Made by a program: the position numbers and the translations under genes
Shown: in pieces, positions 37,379 through 47,100 of the stretch
How positions within the stretch are numbered: position 1 is the first letter of the stretch
Layout of the letters: each line of letters begins with the position of its first letter
The notes under the pieces: generated by a model
Seen by the model: the letters and a program-made list of their open reading frames with translations, nothing else
Told to the model about the DNA's origin: nothing
Database searches by the model: none
NCBI GenBank assembly: GCA_017979445.1
Contig: CM030706.1
Coordinates: 24,034,281-24,098,280 of the forward strand
Origin: Akebia trifoliata
Taxonomy: Eukaryota; Streptophyta; Magnoliopsida; Ranunculales; Lardizabalaceae
Length of the DNA stretch: 64,000 nt
Reading direction: 5' to 3'

Positions 37379-38450
37379 ATGAGACGTGTTAGATCTCGCA
37401 CTTCTCAACAGACCCAACAGCCTTCCGTTCAACAATTGACACCATTTGCCAGACATCAACAGTCTCAATAATCTTTGCACCAACAACAAACACCAATACT
37501 GCAGCAACAGTCGCTATTGAGACAAAATAGTGTCCAAGATATAAGACAACAACTTAATTTGCGAAATAGTATTCCAGATTTCCATCAACAGAAGTTGGGC
37601 TCACAAAGTAGCAGCATTTCTGAATTACAGCAGCAACCACATCATCATCAGGCATCAGGTTCCTCATCCAGTAGGTCATTTTCTTTATGTTCTCATTTTT
37701 GTTTTTGTTGGTGGGAAATATGTGCCATCATAATGGCAATATATATATATTTTTTTGATAATGGCAATATATTAAGGAAATATTGGTAGCATTTGGAATA
37801 ACATTAAACATCTAAAAGCATTTTATTATTTATGGTCATGCATGTTACGTAACAGAGACTTTAGTTCATCTCTTATGCATTATTTTACAGGGTTCCAGAA
37901 AAAATGTAAACGAGGACATACACACCTCGAGTCTTTGTGGAACATAGATCGACAGACCCTAAAGATAAGAGTTGATGTAAGCTTATTGGCGACGTGGCCC
38001 GTGAGTTAGGCCAATTCTTGGGCACTGTGGTACGTAAACCATGGTTCTTTAGCTTGATGTGTGAGATTGTCTGGGTAGCATAAACATAACTTGCTTGAAG
38101 TATTATAATTATTAAGGTTAATTCTTTATATTAGAATCTTCATTCCTATTCTTTATAAATGTGATGTAGGATGTATTTGAAGTGGACATCACCTTGAAGG
38201 ATTGGATACTTGAATGCTTCAACGTAAAATGGAAGGACTACAAGTCTAAGTTGAAGAGGAAGCATTATATTCCCTTTAAAGATAACCTGAATGTGGCTAA
38301 GAGAAACTATCCATTGGATGTCGAGCAGATGGAGTGAGAGTGGCTTATCCGATTTTGGGAAAGCGATGTCGGCAAGCCACTAATCTACTCTGATATTTTT
38401 TCAGCAATGCCAACCTATGCATAATCAATATTTCTGAATTTTAAATTTGT
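37379..38450 (+). pseudogene. CACTA-encoded protein remnant (Gln-rich N-terminus, Transposase_24-like core)
   Basis: The ATG at 37379 starts MRRVRSRTSQQTQQPSVQQ and continues in frame, through one TAA at 37469, to about 37670. It is very Gln/Ser-rich (repeated QQQ, HHHH). After an intron, 37891-38035 reads KCKRGHTHLESLWNIDRQ. After another, 38169-38340 reads DWILECFNVKWKDYK, then RNYPLDVEQME and a TGA. The W...K.KL.R...P..V spacing is that of the plant Transposase_24 (Ptta/En/Spm) accessory protein. That protein is thought to bind subterminal repeats. It is not the DDE transposase. Several stops make it non-functional. Confidence 0.65.
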
Positions 38451-38687
38451 TTCACTAAATGGTACCCTTTCTCACCGGTTAGTTGCCAACCCACTAACCA
38501 CTCTTCTTGTATGTACATGATTTCTTATAGTTCAAGATCATCAGTCCATATTTTTGATGTCTGCAATGTGATAGAGTTGCATTAGTATAAAAATCTATAA
38601 TAGTTCATGACTTTTTTTTTTGAAATTCTGTTACTCATTTTAGAAATCACAAGTGTAGAATTCAAATGAAATTTGGTATTTGTTCAG

Positions 38688-39497
38688 GTAAGTCTCCATG
38701 GAAGGCAGTTAATGTACCGGTTGTTACACAGAGATCCTAAAAACAGATTGGGCTCACGTGAAGGAGCAAATGAAGTTAAGCAGCACCCATTCTTCCGTGG
38801 TATCAATTGGGCTCTAGTCCGTTGCGTGGTTAGAATCATAAACCTTATCACATTGAGTTGAAGCAACTGTCAAAATAATCATATTAATTTGCATTATTGA
38901 TTTTTTTTATGAACCAATATGATTTTAAACAAATCACAAGAAGGGCTACTTGTGTTAGAGCTCATCATCATCATCATCATCATCATCAAAGACCTACCAA
39001 AAAAGGGTCAGCAGGCCATGTCTTTTGTTCATTCGAATATAATCTGCTTTCGGTCTTTGTTACACGTAACCAGACCATCTCAAACGACTTTCCATTGGTG
39101 TATCACCTATTGGAGTAATATTTTTGCAAATGTGTTCATTTCTATTATGTCAAACTGTTCTTTTGTACTAAAATATCGAATGCTATATATTTCAAAAATG
39201 AAATTTTAGATACCATGATCGATTACTAAACTTTTTACTCTTTTTTTTTTGGGCTTAAAGAAAACAATATCAAAAGGGATTCAAGAGAAGTCCTTTTTTT
39301 CATGTTGATGCATGCTGCATTATTCTCCTCTTGCTTTTGTTTTTTTGTGTGTATTATCGTATCAGATTTTAGGTGTTGATATTTGCATATTTATCCAGAA
39401 CCCTACTCAACTTGAGGTTCCTATCTTTGCTGATGCTAAAAATGAAGTTAAAGTTGTAGATCCTGAACTTTTGGATCTACAAACAAATGTGTTCTAA
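38688..39497 (+). pseudogene. captured fragment of a phototropin blue-light receptor kinase (last two exons)
   Basis: Phototropins are plasma-membrane LOV-domain AGC kinases controlling phototropism and chloroplast movement. Exon A (38688 to about 38830) encodes the end of the kinase domain: LLHRDPKNRLGSREGANE, then HPFFRGINWALVRC. Exon B (about 39400-39497) encodes the C-terminal extension, ending VVDPELLDLQTNVF with a natural stop at 39495. Introns and splice-like sites are retained (TTCAG before exon A, CAG before exon B), so genomic DNA was captured. The LOV domains and most of the kinase are absent. A (TC)n tract starts five bases after the stop. I am confident of the family but not of phot1 versus phot2. 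Confidence 0.88.
38962..38988 (+). repeat. (CAT)n microsatellite in the captured phototropin intron
   Basis: Nine CAT units, read as poly-His in one frame. The ORF reading through it is not a gene. Confidence 0.85.
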
Positions 39498-39502
39498 GAG
39501 GT

Positions 39503-39560
39503 CTCTCTCTCTCTCTCTCTCTCTCTCGCTCTCTCTCTATATATATAAATATAGATATAT
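39503..39560 (+). repeat. (TC)n then (TA)n microsatellite
   Basis: A TC run of about 38 bp with one interruption is followed by TA/GATA-rich sequence, just after the captured phototropin stop codon. Confidence 0.85.
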
Positions 39561-39609
39561 ATAGATAATATATATATAGAATAATATGAATGCATGCGTT
39601 CTTGGTAAG

Positions 39610-39704
39610 CGGCTGACGTGGCAAGGGCATAGAACTGCACATTTTTTCATGTGTATCCCAATGAAAATGATCTATGGTTCTGTGCGCTTGCCACGTCAAC
39701 CGTG
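39610..39704. mobile_element. foldback MITE (copy a)
   Basis: Left arm GCTGACGTGGCAAGGGCATA pairs with the right arm that ends in TTGCCACGTCAACC. The loop contains GTGTATCCC. It belongs to a foldback family also seen at 55940, 58027 and 58384. Confidence 0.65.
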
Positions 39705-40519
39705 TACCTAATTGTGTAGATTTTCCTTGGGATACACAATTGTACATCCCCATAAGTACTTACATTTGTGTATCCCGAGTTTATTTAAAAATTGTACAAA
39801 CTAAAAATTGTAAAAGTAGTTTATTTAAAAATTATATATAGAATAATGATGAATTGCTTGTACAAACTAAAAATTGTACTTGTGGTAATAATCGAGTGAG
39901 TGGTGTAGAAGTATCACAGTTGTGCTCTGCAATGCTAAACCATGAACAATTCTTGTAGTTGATGACTTGTAAAACAATCTATATTCTAGAATACCCACGC
40001 ACACACATATGCAACATCATTATACGTTGCAGTCATTTTTGAAGTGCAATTTTTTGAACTAGAAGATTTCTTAGGTTTGGCATATCAAATGATTGTTTGC
40101 TCCTGCAAGAATGTGTCCTCACTTGGTAATGTTGAAAAAATGATCACATCAATTAAAATTTGATTTTTTGTTGGTCAACACAGACTTTGGGTCCTTTATC
40201 TTAGGTATTTTTATTTGTATTCAATTTATTTATGCTTCTAATTGGACTGCCTTTGGAGCTAAACAATGAACATGAAGATTTCTCACTTTATAGTCCTTGG
40301 TTCTTTGGTTGATCATGACACTTGCTTCAAACACTCTTTTGAAGTTGTAGAAGTTCATCGTAAGAGTATGCAATGTGGTGACACGAAAGAATTCTTTTAT
40401 TGGTAGCTGCGGGCATTATGGAGATTTTAAAGAAGATAGGGAGGGATGGGAGTGATGGCATTGCTTCCTTGTAAGCACTTGTGTTTGTGTAACGATTGTG
40501 AATGGTTTATCGATGCATT

Positions 40520-40983
40520 GTAATTTTGAATTTGTAAATTATGACTCATTGCAACTCTTTTTGTGTATAAATTAATGTGATAGAGAACCTCGATGTTCTC
40601 TATTTGAGTCTATTTTGACTGTGGGTAATAGGCAAGTAGAAAAAAAAAGAAATTTTAGATATCAATTTATGACAATTTTACATATCGGTTTGTAACCGAT
40701 GTCTAAAGTATCAGACGTAGGATATCAGTTCTATAAATTCCGACGTCTCAAATCTTTTTGAGTTATTGTGTTAAAATATGAAAACGCGATTTGGAACGGT
40801 TTTAAGCAGTTCCAAATTCGGATATCTGGAGTGGTTTTAACCGTTCCAAATCCTGAAATATAGAACGGCTTCCAGCCGTTTAAACTCATTAACGACGCCT
40901 CGATTAAAAATGGTCTGGAAACCGTTTCAGACTGTCTTAGGAACGGTTATAAACTGTTTCTAATTTCCATATTTGTTGTAGTG
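40520..40983 (+). repeat. right terminal region of inner CACTA
   Basis: It holds repeated GGAACGGTTTTAA-type motifs in both orientations and ends in TTGTTGTAGTG. The same 440 bp recurs at 43115-43555 with scattered substitutions. Confidence 0.8.
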
Positions 40984-41436
40984 ACATTCCTGTTTTAACT
41001 AAAAATGGAATTAAACATTGACCCGAAAGATTGAATAGAATGTTTTGGGTGATACCATTATGGAAGTTGTTCTCCTCCATTCTTGTGATGCTTAGTGATG
41101 TATGTGGCAAGGACCCCCCTTCCACACAATCCCCCAGTAGGGAACCTCCCACTAGAATTTCGACATTCAAAAGTTCTGTTTGAGGTTCTATAGGAGGAAC
41201 ATTGGAGGGGATATGTTTCATTGTACATCAACTCCTCATATGTGATCCAGTCCAGTTCACTCACAATCAATACAATAAATTTAGCAAAATTTGGTTTCAG
41301 ATACTGGTTGACTCAGTATTTGATCTAGTTCAGCCAAATGTTTGGTTCAACTTAGTTTGTTATTATTGTCATCTATGTGAATCATTTATCATTCCATTAA
41401 ATTCTTATATTATTTTATATCTGCATATTTTCCAAG

Positions 41437-43105
41437 AGAGTGAAGAAAAATACTTGGCAGTGACTTCTGTATTCGGTTACTCTAACAACAAACAATTGAT
41501 GTTCTTTAAGGAGAAAACTTCCGAAAAGTTCATGGGAATCATAATAGAAGCGATGTTGGAGGAGATACAAGACCTATATCAACAACACCATCAGCCATGC
41601 TTCCTGTATCTCTCAAGTGAAGTAATAAAGGTCTGTGTTTATTACTTATACATGCCCAATATCTTTTGATTGCTTGTGTAATCACTTGTGCTCTTGCCCT
41701 GTAGATATTTGGTTTTGACCCATCTTACACAAACTAACTCAGAAGTTTAATTGAAGCACTTTTTAGCCATACAACACATCTTCTAACAACAATTCAGGTG
41801 TGTCCTCCTTTGCTCCTTTATGACTTCAATGGCTAATTTGACAACACCTTTTACTGGTGAAACATACAAATGGGTACTGATTTTAGTGCTACCCTTATTG
41901 TAGGATTTCACGGTCAGACTGAACATAGCAGATGATTATTTTTTGTTGGCATCAAGATGTGTCCGCTATTGTCCTCACTTATTTGTCCCTTCTGCCATAT
42001 TCCCACCCTTAATTGATTGTGCAATGATTGGGATCACAATACAACATAGGTATTCTATTTTCTTTTTATGTTTTGAAGAGAATATATTCTAGTATTGCAT
42101 TGTAATTCAGTATAAACTGAAGTCGTAAACAATTGTGGTCATGTAGTCAACGGACTTGAACTAATACAGTTGTCTTGGCGCCTTGAGTTTGCCTGCTCTT
42201 GTGCTTTTTATATAAATATGATGTTCCAACCAACCAAAACATGAGACAATGTTGTGCATTCTTCGAGAATTTAGGAGTGTAGCATTGAGGAGCTTAGATA
42301 GCCCTCTACCCAAAAGTAGGCACACCTACAGTGAGGGATCAGATATCAATCTAGTTGATTCTCTATGCTATAAGCAAGAAGAGACCCATTAGTTTTCAAT
42401 AAGGAAGTTGTACTGACATGGATAAATATATTCTTCGCAATTATTTTGGCCAAATATTGGCGTTTTTCCCATCCAACTTACCTTCTATTTTCAGTCTTGC
42501 TTTCAGAGAGGCCTGTAATTCCATATTGACATTCTTATCCGATGTCTTTGATCTTGCAAACGCTAATTGAGGAGAGCAGTACAAATCTATCAGGGATAAT
42601 GTGGTAATTCCTCGAGGTGCAAGCATCACCAGGATCTTGGTAGCCTCATTAACTGGGGCACTCCCAAGTTCTCGATTGGAAGTGGTAAGTACTCTTGAGC
42701 ACAAGTTATTGTTCTTTCTATCTATCGGCTCTTGATAAGGCTAAATATGTCAAAATGATTTCCACGGTTTGGAAATTGTTCTTGTTGAAAATCAGCTTTT
42801 GACTCGTCTCCATTTATGGTAAGTGAGCCTTTTTTTTTTTTTTCCCGTCAAGTAACATGTGCACTGCACTGCAATCTCTAGTGAGGGCATATGGGATAAA
42901 TGCATTGGAATGGGCCAAGGAGATCGTTTTATTGATTCCATCAATAGCCGTGACTGAGGTGGAGCGATCAAGATTTCAGCAAGGATCCAAGGCGGCATAC
43001 GGGGCAATATTTCTACTCTAACAGTTTCAGTTGAAGAGCTATTGAATGTTTGCCATCGCAATAGAAGAGTTCAAGAGATTATTCAGGGAGCTTTGAGTCC
43101 CATGA
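41437..43105 (+). pseudogene. captured fragment of a transportin-SR / MOS14-like importin gene (C-terminal exons)
   Basis: MOS14/transportin-SR is an importin-beta protein that brings SR splicing factors into the nucleus. Four or more exons of its C-terminal part survive with introns. About 41515-41628 encodes FMGIIIEAMLEEIQDLYQQH and CFLYLSSEVIK. 41704-41796 starts IFGFDPSYTN and has a stop at 41736. 41905-42048 encodes NIADDYFLLASRCVRYCPHL and CAMIGITIQH. 42510-42685 encodes ACNSILTFLSDVFDL, then a stop, then VVIPRGASITRILVASLTGA. About 42880-43105 encodes ALEWAKEIVLLIPSIAVTEV. A frameshift follows, then VEELLNVCHRNRRVQEIIQG. Stops and the frameshift make it a pseudogene. The N-terminal two-thirds are absent. 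Confidence 0.88.
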
Positions 43106-43114
43106 ATCGAATTT

Positions 43115-43555
43115 TGTACCTATGACTCATTGTTACTCTTTTTGTGTATAAATTAATGTGATAGAGAACCTCCATGTTTTCTATTTGGGTCTATTTTGAC
43201 TGCAGGTAATAGGTGCATAAAAAAAAATTAAAAATTAAAAATCTTTTTTAAAGCCTAGATATCGATTTATGACCACTTTAGATATCTGTTTGTAACCAAT
43301 GCCTAAAGTTCAGACTTAGGACATTACTTTTATAGATATCGGATTTTAAATCAATGTTTAAGATGTTTTTTTTTATATTATATAAATGCAGATTTGGAAT
43401 GGGTTTAAATCGTTCTAAAATCTAAGTTTTGGAACGGGTTAAACTCGTTCCAAATCCTGAGATCTAGAACGGCTTCCAGTCGGTTAAAGTGACGTCTTTC
43501 ATACTAGAATAGGAACGGTTATAAACCGTTCCTAATTGTCATATTTGTTGTAATG
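43115..43555 (+). repeat. right terminal region of outer CACTA
   Basis: Homologous to 40520-40983. It ends TTGTTGTAATG, where the inner copy has TAGTG, so the terminal CACTA has mutated to CATTA. This fits an older, no longer mobile element. Confidence 0.75.
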
Positions 43556-44149
43556 CTACCAATAATAATTAAAAAAATTTATTTTCTTATGGGTGAAATG
43601 ACCGAAGTCCATACTTTCTTGGACTTCATCATTCAAGGATGTTTGCTCATATTAACATTGTCACATTTAAGAAACCTAGCATTTCTTGAAAAACATGGTA
43701 GGTATGTGTAAGGGAAAATAAAATCTAAATCTCCTGGACTTTTCCGCATAGCCATATAAATATCTACTAACTATTCTTGGGTCGAACTTTTTCTCCCCAA
43801 CCTTAACTAGAGAATATCATATGTATATGACCAAAACTTGGTTTCCATCTCGAACAAGTTATTTACTTGCTGTCTGTTGGAATAAAAATATGAAGAATGA
43901 ATAAATAAAAGTCTTTCGTCTTACTAGAACAATGAATAGAGGATAAGATTCTCATCTAATGCAAATCTGAAGTCTAAAACTTAATTTTCTTCACAAAAAA
44001 AAACTCATGTAATGGAGCATCTAATAAGGATTCCTTACTTGAAAAGAACATCATAAAAATTGGTCAACTGCAAATTCATACACGTTATAGCATGCATTGT
44101 TCACCAATAAAAAAATGAATTTATCTATAGCTACATGTTATAGTGGCTT
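43556..44149. other. intergenic, 3' flank of the receptor kinase gene
   Basis: About 600 bp with no ORF of note. The 3' untranslated region and poly(A) site of the minus-strand RLK must lie here. I see no single convincing poly(A) signal. Confidence 0.5.
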
Positions 44150-47100
44150 TCATATGGTGGAAGAACCTTCAAGTTCCCTTGAAGGAGAAGATAGGAAAGG
44201 TTTTGGTGGAATTTGTAATGATTCAAGATTTCCTTCTAGCATTTCCAATACTCTACTCATCGAAGGTCGATTCAATGGGTCGATCTGAATGCACCACAAA
44301 CCTACTAAAACCATCTTCCTTGTAATTTCATTTTCTTCCATGGTTGCAACTCCAGGCAGACTTAAATCCCCACATTGATTGAGATGCTTGTAGATCCAAT
44401 GTGGAAAATATATTTCACTACTATTAGCTACTCCTCCATCAAAGTTCTTTCTTCCTCCAGCCATTTCAAGCACCATCATCCCATAACTATATACATCTGA
44501 CTTATGTGAGACTCCTCCGAAGTTTCTAGAAAATAGTTCTGGTGCTATATACCCTGCAGTTCCTCTAGCACCTGTCATTGATATGATGCTTTCTTTCACA
44601 AGACATAGTTTAGCAAGTCCGAAATCAGAAATCTTGGGACAGAAGTCTTGGTCTAGGAGAATGTTATGAGGTTTTATGTCAAAATGTAATATCCGAGTGT
44701 TACAACCACGATGCAAGTATTCCAGTCCCCGAGCAATGCCGACTACGATTTTGTATAACGTCTCCCATCCAAGATGTGGATGTGTTTTTGCTGGTTTTTC
44801 ATCATATATGAATTTTTCAAGAGATCCATTGGTCATGAACTCATAGATAAGAGCTCTTTTGGGACCCTCAACACAAAATCCAATTAAAGTCACAATATTA
44901 ACATGGGAAGTCCTACTAATACTTGCAACCTCATTAATAAATTCTTCTCCATTACCTTTTGTTTCACTCAACACCTTCACCGCCACCACACGACCATCAA
45001 GTAGCTCTCCTTTGAACACGCCACCATAACCTCCTTGGCCTAATTTTTCTTTGAAGGAGAAAGTTATTTTCTTGACATCTGAATAGTTGTACCTTTTTAC
45101 AACCAAGTCTCCATGTTTTTTTAAGAATTCCTCAACATTTTTATCATTCTCTGATTTCTTTTTCCAAAAGATCATTGAATCGTTTGAAGAGTATCTTCTT
45201 CTTAAACAACAGAAAATAATCACCATTCCTGTAACAAATATTGATGCTAGCCCTGTACCTACACACACGTACACAAAGAGAGGAGATGATGAGAATAATG
45301 TGTTTTATGGAGCCAAGTATGAAAAACCCACCAAATATCTTGATATTTTGGTATAGGTGTACTAACAGGTGGGCCAAGCATTCATAGGTATGTGCCTGAA
45401 GAGTGTGCAAGACGAAGGAGTAAGTTTTCAACTTGACAATAGGGTCTACAAGCTAGAGACTGTTTCATTGATTGGGTGAAGGTATAAGGAGGGAACCCAT
45501 ATTTTTTTCTCCCTTTTTCAATTGAGAGAGTCTCATATATACCTCCTTAAGCACTGAGATAACTAAAAAACATTGTAAGATAAGAGGTGACATTTACATT
45601 CAACAAATCAGGAAAATGTGTTGTATGTAATCATAGCAATGGGAAGGTCAGACATTTATGTGTATGTAACGGGTATAGTGTGTTGTACCATGTAAAAGTA
45701 GAGGGAATAACATAGATTCATCTCTCAGGTGTTCGGGAATGGAACTATTTGGTTATCAAGTTAACTCAAAAAATTAAATTGAGAGGAGGAATGTTATATA
45801 GCTCATTTGTCCATGGATATAGCTCAAAAAATAATAGGCTACCAAGTGAAAACTTTCTTCCCTAAATTTTCTCAAGTGCAATCAAGAAATTTGTATATGT
45901 TTAACTTATTTAGTGCAAAGTAAGAACATAATCAATCATACAAAAGTTTTAGTAATTTAGATGCAACATAATGCAGAATTATAGTATCATAGTAGTTCTA
46001 TATTTCGATTCATCTTGCAACAAATACATTTTGTTTTCTTGTGTTTTTTTTCCATTTAAATATTTCCTTTTGAAAATAACAATTTTATTTTGCATTTTGT
46101 TTACTTGGGTCTAGGCCATTGGGTTGAATCCTAGGAGTGATTTCTTTAAAAAAAAATTTCAATAGTAAATGCCCAATATATAAAAAAGATTGTGAGATGG
46201 ACATAGGGATCAAGTTCGAAAAGGGGGCAAGTCCAAAACACCATAGTCAAAAGGAGATGGTTACTGGAATTTTGAGAAGAAGGGTCACTTCAAAAGAGAC
46301 TGTAAAGCTACAAAGAAACCCGTAGAGATAAAAAATTAATAGGGTAAATAATTTCTTAACCTTTCTGATAGTAGCGATTCTGATGTTTTGATCTTATCAA
46401 TTGCCACACACGATGACATATGGGTAGTAGATTCTAAAGCATCATTCCATGCCACTTTCCATAGAGACATTCTACAGAGCTATGTACAAGGTGATTTTGA
46501 TAGAGTATATCTCGGGGACAATAAGCCTTGCAACATTGTTGATATGGGCAATGTGCAAATAAATCTGTCGAATGGGATGTCTTTACAGTTGAAAAATGAG
46601 AGACATGTTCCACAGTTTAAGAGGAACCTGATTTTAGTAGGGCAACTTGCAGAGTTGGGGATACTCACCACGTTCTTAGGTGAGTCCTGGAGGATGACCA
46701 AAGGGTTATGGTGGTAGCTCGTGACAAGAAAGAAGGGACTCTTTATGTTACATCTAGGACCTATAGTTCTATAATAGTGGCTTCTGTAGGTGAGGATGCT
46801 AATACTTAACATCGTAGGCTTGGACACATGGGTAATGTACTCTGAGGATAAATTATCTAGGCTAAAGGAGATGAGCTTATACTTTTGTGAAGACTGCATC
46901 TTTGGAAAATAGAAGAATGTTAGTTTCTCAAATGTTGGAAGGATTCCAATATCAAAGAACTTGAAATTAGTTCACACTGATGTGTAGGGGCCAGCCAAAG
47001 TTTCTTCTTTTGGTGGTTCTCATTATTTTGTCACCTTCATTGATGACAACACAGTAAAGCTCTGGATTTATTTTTTGAAGCACAAGTTTGATGTATTTGG

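Larger units (their letters stand above)
34128..40983 (+). mobile_element. inner CACTA (En/Spm) element with phototropin fragment, nested in the larger CACTA
   Basis: Termini are CACTACAAAAAAATGG on the left and CACTACAACAAATATGG (inverted) on the right. The 3 bp target duplication ACA is exact (34125-34127 and 40984-40986). Subterminal arrays of GAAACGG/CCGTTTC and GGAACGGTTT repeats lie at both ends. It carries remains of a CACTA ORF with a Gln-rich start and a Transposase_24-like region (37379-38450), plus two exons of a phototropin gene. The right end is duplicated at 43115-43555, the right end of the enclosing element. Both therefore belong to one family. Confidence 0.85.
21877..43555 (+). 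mobile_element. large CACTA (En/Spm) element carrying captured host gene fragments; host to nested elements
   Basis: The left terminus is CACTACGAGAAAATG and the right terminus, inverted, is CATTACAACAAATATG. Both share AATTAGGAAC just inside. Both ends carry the subterminal repeats typical of CACTA elements (variants of GGAACGGTTT and its complement). The flanking triplets are TTA and CTA, so the 3 bp target duplication has one mismatch. The right 440 bp closely matches the right end of the inner CACTA (40520-40983). I see no TNP2-type transposase, so it is non-autonomous. Removing the nested CACTA and Harbinger/LINE leaves about 9.7 kb. That remainder holds AHP and MOS14 fragments and a probable third host fragment. 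Confidence 0.65.

Noticed and set aside
38897..39118. ORF with a run of histidines
   Set aside because: It is produced by a (CAT)n microsatellite in the intron of the captured phototropin fragment.
40937..41669. ORFs on both strands spanning the inner CACTA right junction
   Set aside because: The minus-strand ones cross the transposon boundary and have no domain. The plus-strand one is mostly intron with the MOS14 exon at its end.
45087..45356. Plus-strand ORFs opposite the RLK kinase exon
   Set aside because: They are antisense shadows of the kinase coding sequence.
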